From CAZQIC01 sp964593555 (lineage in GTDB: Bacteria; Bacteroidota; Bacteroidia; JAFLBG01): a stretch of 7,093 bases of DNA. Shown one piece after another: positions 1 through 7,051 of the stretch; positions within the stretch are counted from its first letter, which is position 1, and every line of letters begins with the position of its first letter. The notes beneath the pieces are model-generated. The model had not been told where the DNA came from, made no database searches, and saw nothing but the letters and a program-made list of their open reading frames with translations. A program made the position numbers and the translations under genes. Location of the stretch: contig CAZQIC010000177.1 in NCBI GenBank assembly GCA_964593555.1, positions 1-7,093 on the forward strand, read 5' to 3'.

Positions 1-50
1 ACGATTTTATTAGATTGTTTTTAACATTCTATTTTTAGAACTCCCCTATA

Positions 51-82
51 CAAATATACGGAATGATAGGTCATTCTTCAAA
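51..82 (-). promoter_or_regulatory. Bacteroidota-type promoter pointing left out of the window
   Basis: The minus strand has TTTG (82-79), a 20-base spacer and TATATTTG (58-51). This agrees with the Bacteroidota consensus of a -33 TTTG/TTG and a -7 TAnnTTTG about 17-23 bases apart. Transcription would begin near position 45 and run off the left edge, so the next minus-strand gene probably has its own promoter. Inside positions 1-45 the only minus-strand ATG (25-27) meets a stop after five codons, so that gene must start outside. A 6-bp inverted repeat (61-76) fills most of the spacer. Confidence 0.5.
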
Positions 83-122
83 TGATAAAAATCATGTTTT
101 GGAAGAATTTCCCGGTAGGGAA
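61..122 (-). terminator. Cluster of three small inverted repeats after the OmpA-family stop
   Basis: Three adjacent stem-loops lie 3' of the OmpA-family gene: TTCCC/GGGAA (109-113 with 118-122, loop GGTA), ATGAT/ATCAT (82-86 with 91-95) inside an imperfect outer stem TTCTTC/GAAGAA (74-79 with 102-107), and GAATGA/TCATTC (61-66 with 71-76, loop TAGG). The first starts about 12 bases after the stop codon. None is followed by a clear run of T on the coding strand, so this is at best a weak terminator. Overlap with the promoter-like element at 51-82 means part of it may be regulatory instead. Confidence 0.35.
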
Positions 123-134
123 TCACCAGCCCAT

Positions 135-3100
135 TTACCTTACAGAGCGTGAAAACCTAAACTCGGTACGCCTGTTTTTGGCATGATCCTCTTCACTACA
201 GTCAACACCATCTTTACAGCCATTTAATAACACTGATTCACCGTAACCTTTGCTTGCTACCCTTCGCTTGTTAATGCCCCTTGATGTTAGATATTCCATC
301 GCAAATTTTGCACGCTTTTCAGAAAGAACCTGGTTATAATTATCTGATTTCCGGCAATCAGTATACGAACCGATTTCGAGTTGAAGTGATTTGTCTTTGC
401 TCATTAAAGAAAGAATATCCTTCATAACGCTAATTCCTTCCTCATCCAATATTTCGACTTCATCGGGTGGATAATAAATATTTTCCACAACCACTACACT
501 GTTGTTATCTATCCTTATATTACTATTCTCAGGTTTGTTTTTTTCAGGCTTATTATTTTCAGCTTTATTTTTCTCCGGTCTATTTTTAACTTTTTCGTTA
601 TTTTTATCCTTACCCATAAAACTGATCACCTTTAATAACGGATCATCCACAAAAGATGTAACCAACACTTTTTGATCAGACGGCAACAGACGGAAAGTAA
701 ATTTTCCTTTCTGATCTCGAATAATTTCACGAATAATATTATTCTTCGCATCTGTAATAAATATTTTAGCCATTGTGGCGAGCCTTGAATCCGTTTCATC
801 CACTTCGAACATAAAGTTTTTACCCGCAGGCAAATTCCTGAACAAAAACTTACCATCCTTATCTGTTGACACCGATGTAAATATTTTTCCTTTATCGTTG
901 ATGAGTTTGATCAATAACGCCGCAATTGGTTTCTTTTGATCATCAACTACTCTTCCCTCTATGTTCTCACTTAATTCAGAATCCTCAACTGTCATTAAGC
1001 TCAACATTTTTTTATCTGCAGTAAGCATAGAAAACTCATATCCCTTTCCATTTTTTACAAATCCCGCACCCATGACGTCGCCATTTTTGTTCTTCATGGT
1101 AAGCTTTGTATCGGCAAGCCTCGGATCGTCCACATCCATTACTCGTATTTTATAATTTTTCCCAGGAGGCAGCTCTCTAAAAACAAAAGCCCCCATTTCG
1201 TTGGTAGTTGCAGTACCCACAAGTTCTCCTCTATCATTGTATATACCCACTTTTACATTTGAAAGCGGCGAAGTTCCATCATTGCCATACATAAAATTAC
1301 CCGCTACAGAAATATTATCAACCACCTCTTCATAATGCATTTTCTTAACATCTTCCGGCAATATCTTAAACTCGTATCCTCCATTTGCATTTTTGTTTAC
1401 ACGTTTAACAACATCGCCTTTACTATTTTTAATTGTAATTGGTGATCCGGCAAGTTGAGAATCATCGGCTTCGATAACCCTAATAGAATATTTTCGATCA
1501 GGCGGTAATGCTCTAAAAACAAATCTTCCGTTGACATCAGTCATAACTACTTCGATCAGCTTTCCGTTTTCATCGTACAAACCAACCTTACCATAAGCAA
1601 TAGGTTTATCTCCTCTACTTCCAAACATCAAATTACCAGAAAGTGGTACATCTGTCACCTCTTCCAAAGGCAAATTATTTATATCCGGCGGCAACAATTT
1701 AAACTCATAGGCACCTTTCATAACAACAAGGGATTCCTTAATCACTTTATCATCCCAGGTTTTCAAAACTAACTTCTGGCCCGCAAGCTCGGAGTCTTCA
1801 GCAAAATCAACTCTTACCATATACTTTTTATCAGGAGGCAACGATTTAAAAATAAACTTTCCAAATGCGTCGGTCATTGCATATCCAACCAGCTTTCCAT
1901 CTTCATCATACAAACCAACCTTAGTATTTTTTAACGGCCTGTCACCATTAGCACCAAACATTAACTTACCGGCCAACACGCCATCAACAGCTTCTTCCAC
2001 ATGCATCTTTTTTACATCATCAGGAAGCAAACGAAATTCGTATGCGTTTTTAAATGCGACTTTAGATTCCAATATCACTTTACCATCCTTATTTACAAGC
2101 ACTATTTTTTTGCCCATCATTTTTGAATCTTCAGCCTCCTCGAACCTTATTGAGTAGTTTTTATCGGGCGGTAAAGACCTGAATAAAAAACCTCCATTTT
2201 CATTTGTTGTTATCGCTTCCACAAATTTTCCATTTTCATCGTAAAGAAAAATTTTTGTATTGGCAATGGGCGAAGCAGAATCTCCGTTCAACAAAAACCG
2301 TCCGGCAAAAGCAACATCCTCTTCATCAAGAAAAGGAAGTTTTTTCATATCGGGCGGTAGACTGGTAAAACGAAATATCTGCCCTTTTTTATTTATAACC
2401 GTCACCTTCACTATTCTACTGTCTTCATCGGCCAAGTATACCTTATACTTTCCCGCGAGAGCAGGATCAGTTTCATCAACCTTAACAATATACTTTTGGT
2501 CGGCAGGCAAATTTCTAAACGAAAACATACCCACTGTATCCGTGGAAGAAATTTTGAGCAGCGTACCATCCTCTTTATACAAAAACAATTTGGAATTTTT
2601 TAACGGATCGTTCTCGTTCCTGCTCAATAATATTTTTCCATCAAACGTTACAAACGAGCCGTTGGATTCGAAATAAAAAATATCATCTCCCTTTCCTTTT
2701 TCCCTTGAAGAAGAGAAAAAACCATTTTTACATTCTTCATCAAATATAATCCCAAAATCATCGCCGTCGGAATTCAGGGGAGCTCCTAAATTATACGGCT
2801 TAGAAAATTTTCCTTTTTTAAAATCACACATATAAACATCAAGCGCACCAATTCCCGCAAAACCATCGGAAGCATAAAACAGAACTCCGTCTTTTCTGAT
2901 GTAAGGAAACAACTCATCGCCTGTTGTATTAAACGAAGGCCCCAGGTTAACGGGCTTACTCCAGCTATCACCTTCTTTATTACACACATAAATATCTTTA
3001 CCGCCTATTGCTCCAGGCATATCAGAGGCGAAATACAATTTTTCTCCATCAGAAGAAAGGCAGGGATGACCAACAGAATAATCATCGCTATTATAAATAA

Positions 3101-3923
3101 AAGGCATTGGTTTACCGAAGACACCATTTGCATTAACTGAGTAAAATATTTTTGCTCGGTTGGTGAAATTTTTGTCAGTACTTTTTTTCACCTCAACCCT
3201 TTCAAAATAAACAACAGATTGATCCGCATTGAATGTAGCTGGTCCGTCATGAAATGGAGAGTTTAATCTCGAAGAAAAATTTCCAGTCTTTCCAAACTTA
3301 ATACCGGAAAGAGAATCGGACTTTTTCTCCATCTGACTAAAATACATATCGTAAAAGGGTTTGTTGTTGGTACTGTTTGTTTCAAAATAAACCATATCGT
3401 TTATTCGATTTGAAGTGTATACCAATCCGTTTTTATAATAAGCAGGTGCCAATTCATCCTCATTGGTATTTATACCTGACACAGGCTTAATTTTAAACAA
3501 TGGTGCTTGCTGAACAATTTCTTTTAACTCTGAGAGTGATTTAATCTTTACCTCTATGGTTTTATCATTTGGCGCAACGGCTGCATATTTTTGATATTGC
3601 TCCTTTGCCAGATCCGCCTTACCGTTGTTCTTCAGCATTTCGGCATAATAGAATAAGGCCGCAACAGGTCTTCCTTCCAATTGCACAAGCATAGCATAAT
3701 ACTCTTCAGCATTTTTATAATCCTTAAGAAGCCTGTATGAAGTGGCAAGTTTTTCAAGAACATGAATATCCTTTGCATCTTTTTTTAATGCCCTTTTATA
3801 AAGCTTAATCGCCTCAGCATATTCGTTCTCTGCAAAACGTTTGTCCGCTAAATTTACCTGCGCCAAAGAACAAAGGGAAAGGAATAATAAAGAAAAGAAA
3901 AAAATGTTTTTAACAAATCGCAT
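135..3923 (-). CDS. PorE-like cell-envelope protein: TPR, PD40 beta-propeller, six carboxypeptidase-regulatory-like repeats, OmpA peptidoglycan-binding domain
   Basis: The 1262-residue product probably sits in the periplasm and links an outer-membrane T9SS complex to peptidoglycan. Residues 1-21 form a signal peptide with likely cleavage SLA/Q. Residues 23-135 are TPR-like helices (NEYAEAIKLYKRALKKD, YKNAEEYYAML). Residues 145-420 are PD40/WD40-like propeller blades with repeated YFASD...GGKDIY-type motifs. Residues 424-1098 hold six related beta-sandwich units. Residues 1105-1134 are a Lys/Asn/Glu/Pro-rich linker. Residues 1147-1258 are an OmpA C-terminal domain containing SYTD, NQVLSEKRA and KNRRTEF; D1189 and R1204 have the 15-residue spacing of the diaminopimelate-binding Asp/Arg pair known in OmpA. 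The ATG lies 8 bp after the barrel-gene stop, which suggests co-transcription and possibly translational coupling. The domain order matches Porphyromonas PorE, but the repeat region is much longer. The domain assignment is strong; the exact partner is inferred. Confidence 0.93.
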   Translation of the reverse strand: MRFVKNIFFFSLLFLSLCSLAQVNLADKRFAENEYAEAIKLYKRALKKDAKDIHVLEKLATSYRLLKDYKNAEEYYAMLVQLEGRPVAALFYYAEMLKNNGKADLAKEQYQKYAAVAPNDKTIEVKIKSLSELKEIVQQAPLFKIKPVSGINTNEDELAPAYYKNGLVYTSNRINDMVYFETNSTNNKPFYDMYFSQMEKKSDSLSGIKFGKTGNFSSRLNSPFHDGPATFNADQSVVYFERVEVKKSTDKNFTNRAKIFYSVNANGVFGKPMPFIYNSDDYSVGHPCLSSDGEKLYFASDMPGAIGGKDIYVCNKEGDSWSKPVNLGPSFNTTGDELFPYIRKDGVLFYASDGFAGIGALDVYMCDFKKGKFSKPYNLGAPLNSDGDDFGIIFDEECKNGFFSSSREKGKGDDIFYFESNGSFVTFDGKILLSRNENDPLKNSKLFLYKEDGTLLKISSTDTVGMFSFRNLPADQKYIVKVDETDPALAGKYKVYLADEDSRIVKVTVINKKGQIFRFTSLPPDMKKLPFLDEEDVAFAGRFLLNGDSASPIANTKIFLYDENGKFVEAITTNENGGFLFRSLPPDKNYSIRFEEAEDSKMMGKKIVLVNKDGKVILESKVAFKNAYEFRLLPDDVKKMHVEEAVDGVLAGKLMFGANGDRPLKNTKVGLYDEDGKLVGYAMTDAFGKFIFKSLPPDKKYMVRVDFAEDSELAGQKLVLKTWDDKVIKESLVVMKGAYEFKLLPPDINNLPLEEVTDVPLSGNLMFGSRGDKPIAYGKVGLYDENGKLIEVVMTDVNGRFVFRALPPDRKYSIRVIEADDSQLAGSPITIKNSKGDVVKRVNKNANGGYEFKILPEDVKKMHYEEVVDNISVAGNFMYGNDGTSPLSNVKVGIYNDRGELVGTATTNEMGAFVFRELPPGKNYKIRVMDVDDPRLADTKLTMKNKNGDVMGAGFVKNGKGYEFSMLTADKKMLSLMTVEDSELSENIEGRVVDDQKKPIAALLIKLINDKGKIFTSVSTDKDGKFLFRNLPAGKNFMFEVDETDSRLATMAKIFITDAKNNIIREIIRDQKGKFTFRLLPSDQKVLVTSFVDDPLLKVISFMGKDKNNEKVKNRPEKNKAENNKPEKNKPENSNIRIDNNSVVVVENIYYPPDEVEILDEEGISVMKDILSLMSKDKSLQLEIGSYTDCRKSDNYNQVLSEKRAKFAMEYLTSRGINKRRVASKGYGESVLLNGCKDGVDCSEEDHAKNRRTEFRFSRSVR
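522..611 (-). repeat. Low-complexity linker coding for Lys/Asn/Pro/Glu-rich residues
   Basis: Codons 1105-1134 of the OmpA-like gene encode a degenerate tandem of short units such as RPEKNKAENN, KPEKNK and KPENSN. The stretch should be unstructured and highly charged. It separates the last beta-sandwich unit from the peptidoglycan-binding domain, so a flexible tether is the simplest reading. Short repeats of this kind can change length by slippage. Confidence 0.75.
630..2654 (-). repeat. Six tandem repeats of about 112 codons inside the OmpA-family gene
   Basis: Residues 424-1098 of the OmpA-like protein break into six units starting near residues 424, 537, 648, 759, 871 and 986, so the period is 111-115 residues. 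Each unit has a first half with a P(L/I)xxxKxxLYDExGKL stretch, then a (G)xFxFRxLPPDKxYxIRV core followed by an acidic ED/DD pair, and a second half ending in GxYEFxxLPxD. The first half resembles carboxypeptidase-regulatory-like or CNA-B-like beta-sandwiches. Units 2 to 5 are the most alike and add a G(K/N)(L/F)M(F/Y)G entry strand; units 1 and 6 are more diverged, as expected for capping units. Boundaries are by eye and may shift by a few codons. Confidence 0.85.
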
Positions 3924-3931
3924 AAAATATT

Positions 3932-4867
3932 TTACAGATATTTAGGAGAAACGGACCTGGAATTTTTGGTGGCAAAATCATACTGAATCAAGAACTCATT
4001 GCTGCGCGCAGCACCGTAGCCTCCCATCCAGCTTATCCCTTTATCCACAGAAAAGCCCACTTTAAAATGACGATTGATCACTACCTGCGCAAGAATACCA
4101 AGACCATATCCTTGCCTGTACAATGCGCCCACCCAAATTCTTTCGTCAATAAGTATGTCAAAATCAAGATCAATATTCAATGGTGCGCCTTCTGCTTTTT
4201 TAAGAACAAAAGAAGGATTAAGCACCAGGCCTTTCTCTATTTTAAAAGCCTTTCCACAAGTGAGATACACATGTGGTTTCATTTTTGAAAAAGTAATTGT
4301 ATTACCGGCGGCATTAAAATAAGTTACGGCATTACCACCAATAAGCTGGTTAAAGCTAAGCCCTACGTACATATCACTTGTATTGTAAAATATTCCGGCA
4401 TCTGCGGCAGGTAATGTCTTACGGGTGTTATCAGCATTAACTCCCATCCAAATCGGTTCTTCTACCTGGTAACTGATCTCCCTGAAATTAAATATGTATT
4501 GATAGAAACCAAAACGCATACCTGCGGCCAATGAAGATTTATTAAACCGAATACGATATGCATAAGTTAGTAATGCACCTGAAGATGTTTTTGGCCCTAT
4601 CTGATCTTTTATTATTTGTAAACCTAAAGCCATTTTATTCGACTTTAAGGGGCTGTTTATCGAAAACAAAAAAGTTTTTGGAGGATCGGGGAAAACACCG
4701 TCCCACTGACTTCGCCTATGAATAGAGGTTTGAATTATATCACGGCTGCCTGCATAAGCTGGATTTAAAGCAAACTGGTTGAACATATATTGACCATACT
4801 GTGGCTGCTGCTGCGCGAATACACTGCAAGTGACAAATAAAAAGAAGATTAAAAGTTTAAAGTTCAA
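3932..4867 (-). CDS. PorP/SprF family type IX secretion outer-membrane protein
   Basis: This 311-residue protein is a predicted outer-membrane beta-barrel of the PorP/SprF family. SprF-like members are needed for secretion or surface attachment of type B T9SS cargo. Residues 1-18 are a signal peptide with likely cleavage VFA/Q. The family signature YMFNQFALNPAYAG is at 27-40, RRSQWDGVFPDPPKT at 51-65, and alternating aromatic/glycine strands follow, including LDFDILIDERIWVGALYR and a late strand FLIQYDF, with an 11-residue tail ending in YL. The start appears to be TTG at 4865-4867: an in-frame TGA lies at 4892-4894, no ATG, GTG or CTG lies between, and the next in-frame ATG (residue 28) would remove the signal peptide. 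The stop is 8 bp before the OmpA-family start. Family confidence is high; the cognate cargo is inferred from the neighbour. Confidence 0.93.
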   Translation of the reverse strand: MNFKLLIFFLFVTCSVFAQQQPQYGQYMFNQFALNPAYAGSRDIIQTSIHRRSQWDGVFPDPPKTFLFSINSPLKSNKMALGLQIIKDQIGPKTSSGALLTYAYRIRFNKSSLAAGMRFGFYQYIFNFREISYQVEEPIWMGVNADNTRKTLPAADAGIFYNTSDMYVGLSFNQLIGGNAVTYFNAAGNTITFSKMKPHVYLTCGKAFKIEKGLVLNPSFVLKKAEGAPLNIDLDFDILIDERIWVGALYRQGYGLGILAQVVINRHFKVGFSVDKGISWMGGYGAARSNEFLIQYDFATKNSRSVSPKYL

Positions 4868-4998
4868 TTTCTTGGTATCGGTTGTTGGTTGTCAGTTAAA
4901 TTATTTTCTACGAATTACGAATAGGTACGAATCATACGAATAAAAAAAGTATTAATATATTTTCCATCTGCACATTGGTAAATTTTCAAATCGGCACA
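4868..4998. other. 131-bp intergenic gap between the type B cargo gene and the PorP/SprF gene
   Basis: This is the only sizeable gap between the four minus-strand genes. It is AT-rich and contains four exact TACGAAT copies at 4909-4941. I see no good TAnnTTTG element, no G+C-rich hairpin with a T-run and no plausible small gene here. Whether the barrel and OmpA-family genes are read through from upstream or have their own promoter cannot be decided from the sequence. Confidence 0.6.
4909..4941. repeat. Four direct copies of TACGAAT
   Basis: TACGAAT occurs exactly at 4909-4915, 4916-4922, 4926-4932 and 4935-4941, with start-to-start spacings of 7, 10 and 9 bases. Read on the coding strand it is ATTCGTA repeated four times, about 45-75 bases upstream of the TTG start of the PorP/SprF gene. 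Near-helical spacing of three of the copies would suit a protein-binding array, but a neutral intergenic simple repeat is equally possible. The copies are certain; the function is unknown. Confidence 0.7.
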
Positions 4999-5739
4999 TC
5001 AATTATCACCGGTTAATTCTACCCAACCCTTAATTGGTTTTGGTCCCGCATTTTGAATAACAAAAAAATATGTTCCATCGGGCAAACGATCGCTGCTTTT
5101 GCTTTGTCCGCTCCAATAGTTGGATTCGTTATTATAATTTTGGGTTTCCCAAACCATGTTGCCCCAGCGGCTGTATATCTGAACTTCGTTTTCCGGAAAA
5201 GCATCAATGTTAATAATATACCAGGAATCATTTGCACCATCTCCATTTGGTGTAATACCAGTATATGCTCTTACGCAATCGTCAGTTTCTTCAATAACAA
5301 CTGTCAATGAATCTGAACCGAGGTAAGAGTCTGTTACAAAGATTACATAAGTTCCTGCGGCAAGATCCTCTCTTTGAAATATTGTCGAATCATCGACTAT
5401 ATCCGACCAATATGCGTAATACGGAGCCAGCCCCCCTGTGGTATTTATTTTTATAACGCCTGTTTGCTTATTGCGGCAAGTGTTCTCTGAAAAATATGTA
5501 GCCTTAAAAGCGTTATCCGTAAAACCGAATCTTTTTATGGGTTGATGAAATCCCTGTGTTAATGTTACCCCGTTTGCACTCGCTGTTTGTATCACAGGTT
5601 CGCCAACAGAAAAATCTATTTGCATTGTACCAAAAGTTGCTGAGCCACCCATATTACTATATAAGGAAGGCTCGAGTATTACCTGTGAAAAGGAACACAA
5701 TGAATAAACACTAAAAATAAACAGTAAACAAAATCTCAT
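4999..5739 (-). CDS. Secreted protein with T9SS type B sorting domain (gliding-motility-associated C-terminal domain)
   Basis: This 246-residue protein is a predicted T9SS cargo displayed on or released from the cell surface. Residues 1-18 are a signal peptide with likely cleavage SFS/Q. Residues 19-70 form the module common at the N-terminus of Bacteroidota T9SS proteins, marked by SVGEPVIQT (44-52) and LTQGFHQP (60-67). Residues 77-155 look like one SprB-type repeat (GGLAPYYAYWSD, LAAGTYVIFVTDS), with C88 and C155 possibly forming a disulfide. Residues 156-246 are the type B C-terminal domain: TPNGDGANDSW (163-173), IYSRWGNMVWE (188-198), YWSG and LPDGTYFFVI (219-228). At 246 residues it is small for this class, and no enzymatic domain is visible. 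ATG at 5737-5739 fits the signal peptide and is preceded 6 bases upstream by AAGGG, a Shine-Dalgarno-like sequence that is uncommon in this phylum. The fibre-like gene ends 19 bp upstream. Confidence 0.9.
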   Translation of the reverse strand: MRFCLLFIFSVYSLCSFSQVILEPSLYSNMGGSATFGTMQIDFSVGEPVIQTASANGVTLTQGFHQPIKRFGFTDNAFKATYFSENTCRNKQTGVIKINTTGGLAPYYAYWSDIVDDSTIFQREDLAAGTYVIFVTDSYLGSDSLTVVIEETDDCVRAYTGITPNGDGANDSWYIINIDAFPENEVQIYSRWGNMVWETQNYNNESNYWSGQSKSSDRLPDGTYFFVIQNAGPKPIKGWVELTGDN

Positions 5740-5758
5740 TTTATGCCCTTTTATAAAA

Positions 5759-7015
5759 TCATTTTCCTATTATAAACCACCCAGCAGTTGTAGATATTAT
5801 TGTTAAATAGGAATATGGCGCCGCAACCGACCCGTTTACTATAACAGGAGCGGTAGTACCATCAACTTTTTCAGCACTGTTTGAATTTATATTAATTGTG
5901 TTACTCGACATATTTTTGAATGTGTATATCCTGCCCGGGCAAGAAACAGCAGGAGGCAAAATAAAGTCACCATGAGCCGAACCTGTATCATAAATAATAA
6001 CAGAATTTTGTTCCGTAAGTATAAATGGGTTTGCAACGGTAACTACTTCTGTTCTTCTTGCAAAAGAACCATGCACATCTAACGTGGAGGTGTTTGTATA
6101 GCTTGACATATCCCCAACGCCAACATAACCATTACCATCAATACGGAGACGCACGGAATCGTTTGTCGCTAAATGAATTGCACCAGTAGGCCCATTCCCA
6201 TGTTTGTTAATTAATATACCACCACTATTATTTGAGCTCTCAATAATAGACAGGCCACCCATGGACGGCAGTCCAGGACTAACACCAAGAGCTTGTCCCG
6301 ATCCCAGCTGAGTAAACATAAGACTTCTGCTATCTACTTGCAAACTAAGTGATGTAACTCTGTTGGCTCCACCAGTTGAAGAAACTACAACTGATTCATT
6401 CAGGGGCCCGGTTACCTCTAAATTCGCAGATGAATTAGTTATTCCAGGACCAATTTTTACTCTACCATACGGATCAATTTTCATACGAGAGGAATCTCCG
6501 GTAGCAAAAAAAATGGGAGCTACCCCCTTCTTCTGAATTAAGAGCGATGAGCTTCCTGCATCAGCAACGATTGAGGCCAAGCCTACAGTAAAAGGAAGTT
6601 CCGGGTTCAAAATTGAAACACTATTATTATTTTGACTAAAACTCAACGTTTTACCTTCTGTAGTAATTGATGCGGTTGCTGAAGCCGGGCCGCTAGTCCT
6701 GGTATTATTAACTGAAAGAACTTCCGCAGTTCCCGAACCTCCAATTTCAACATGAGCAGTGGGAGATACCAATGCTGTTCCAATTGCAATATTGCCGGTG
6801 GAAAAATACCGCATGCGCTGAGTGTTACTTGTTTTAACCACAAAATCCTGCCCATCACTGGTACCAATATAATCTGTGGTATTCGGGCTTGTGCCTCCGT
6901 TTCCGGTTAAATTCCATGAGGAACCTGTAGCGCCCGAACTAAGCCTCAACCAAGCACTGCCGTCATAATAATAAAAGCCCTCAACGCCTACCCCACCATC
7001 CATTTGGTAAATCAA
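5759..7015 (-). CDS. Fibre-like repeat protein, N-terminus missing (possible truncated gene)
   Basis: The 418-residue product resembles repeat-rich, tail-fibre-like surface proteins common in Bacteroidota. It begins with IYQMDGG and GFYYYDGSAW, the motif that normally follows a signal peptide and a KGLLxPR segment. WNLTGNGGT and IGTSDGQDFVVKTSN follow, then two units of about 110 residues (97-206 and 207-316) containing RMKIDPYGRVKIG and RLRIDGNGYVGVG. The end, about 317-418, is a beta-rich domain (IIYDTGSAHGDFILPPA, CPGRIYTFKN, AGWFIIGK) seen at the C-termini of such proteins; no peptidase S74 chaperone domain is present. There is no signal peptide. The only usual start codon before the motif is TTG at 7013-7015. 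The frame is open back to 7051, and family-like residues (GATKGLL) lie before that TTG. TAA and TAG at 7052-7057 close it. It is either truncated or starts unusually; the coding sequence itself is intact. Confidence 0.75.
   Translation of the reverse strand: MIYQMDGGVGVEGFYYYDGSAWLRLSSGATGSSWNLTGNGGTSPNTTDYIGTSDGQDFVVKTSNTQRMRYFSTGNIAIGTALVSPTAHVEIGGSGTAEVLSVNNTRTSGPASATASITTEGKTLSFSQNNNSVSILNPELPFTVGLASIVADAGSSSLLIQKKGVAPIFFATGDSSRMKIDPYGRVKIGPGITNSSANLEVTGPLNESVVVSSTGGANRVTSLSLQVDSRSLMFTQLGSGQALGVSPGLPSMGGLSIIESSNNSGGILINKHGNGPTGAIHLATNDSVRLRIDGNGYVGVGDMSSYTNTSTLDVHGSFARRTEVVTVANPFILTEQNSVIIYDTGSAHGDFILPPAVSCPGRIYTFKNMSSNTININSNSAEKVDGTTAPVIVNGSVAAPYSYLTIISTTAGWFIIGK
6068..6727 (-). repeat. 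Two tandem units of about 110 codons in the fibre-like gene
   Basis: Residues 97-206 and 207-316 of the fibre-like protein align along their whole length: TSxSLxxxxxxLxFxQ, then SxLPxxxGLxSIxxxxxSxxLLIxKxG, FxATxDSxRxxIDxxGxVxxG and a closing LxVxG. A partial earlier copy, QRMRYFSTGNIAIGT to HVEIG, sits at residues 66-92. The conserved arginine recurs at residues 67, 177 and 289. Such units are typical of elongated, probably trimeric beta-rich fibres; trimerisation is inferred from the family, not shown by the sequence. Boundaries are approximate. Confidence 0.7.
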
Positions 7016-7036
7016 TAATCCTTTTGTTGCACCTAA

Positions 7037-7046
7037 CCCTATAGGG
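7037..7046. other. CCCTATAGGG perfect palindrome
   Basis: This ten-base perfect palindrome is flanked by imperfect ACCT/AGGT arms over 7031-7050. It lies between the double stop (7052-7057) and the first family-like codons of the fibre-like frame. It could be an operator, the scar of a rearrangement or chance. Confidence 0.35.
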
Positions 7047-7051
7047 AGGTT

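Noticed and set aside
961..1155. Open frame on the plus strand, 64 codons
   Set aside because: It lies wholly opposite the repeat region of the OmpA-family gene, its product has no recognisable features, and the minus-strand domains explain the sequence.
2260..2676. Open frame on the plus strand, 138 codons
   Set aside because: It is antisense to repeats 1-2 of the OmpA-family gene; serine-rich low-complexity translation with no domain, as expected of a shadow frame.
3852..3923. Lipoprotein signal (LSLC) at the N-terminus of the OmpA-family protein
   Set aside because: The residue before the cysteine is leucine, which does not fit a lipobox; a signal peptidase I site after SLA fits better.
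4067..4322. Two overlapping plus-strand open frames opposite the PorP/SprF gene
   Set aside because: They are antisense to conserved barrel strands and have no domain, signal peptide or promoter-like element.
4909..4941. CRISPR-like array
   Set aside because: The repeats are only 7 bases with gaps of 0-3 bases; there are no spacers and no cas genes.
5053..5310. Plus-strand open frame of 85 codons opposite the type B sorting domain
   Set aside because: The minus-strand reading carries the diagnostic TPNGDGAND and RWGN motifs; the hydrophobic antisense product is a by-product of that sequence.
5759..6068. Peptidase S74 intramolecular chaperone at the end of the fibre-like protein
   Set aside because: The C-terminus ends in a beta-rich AGWFIIGK strand and I find no S74 catalytic Ser-Lys region.
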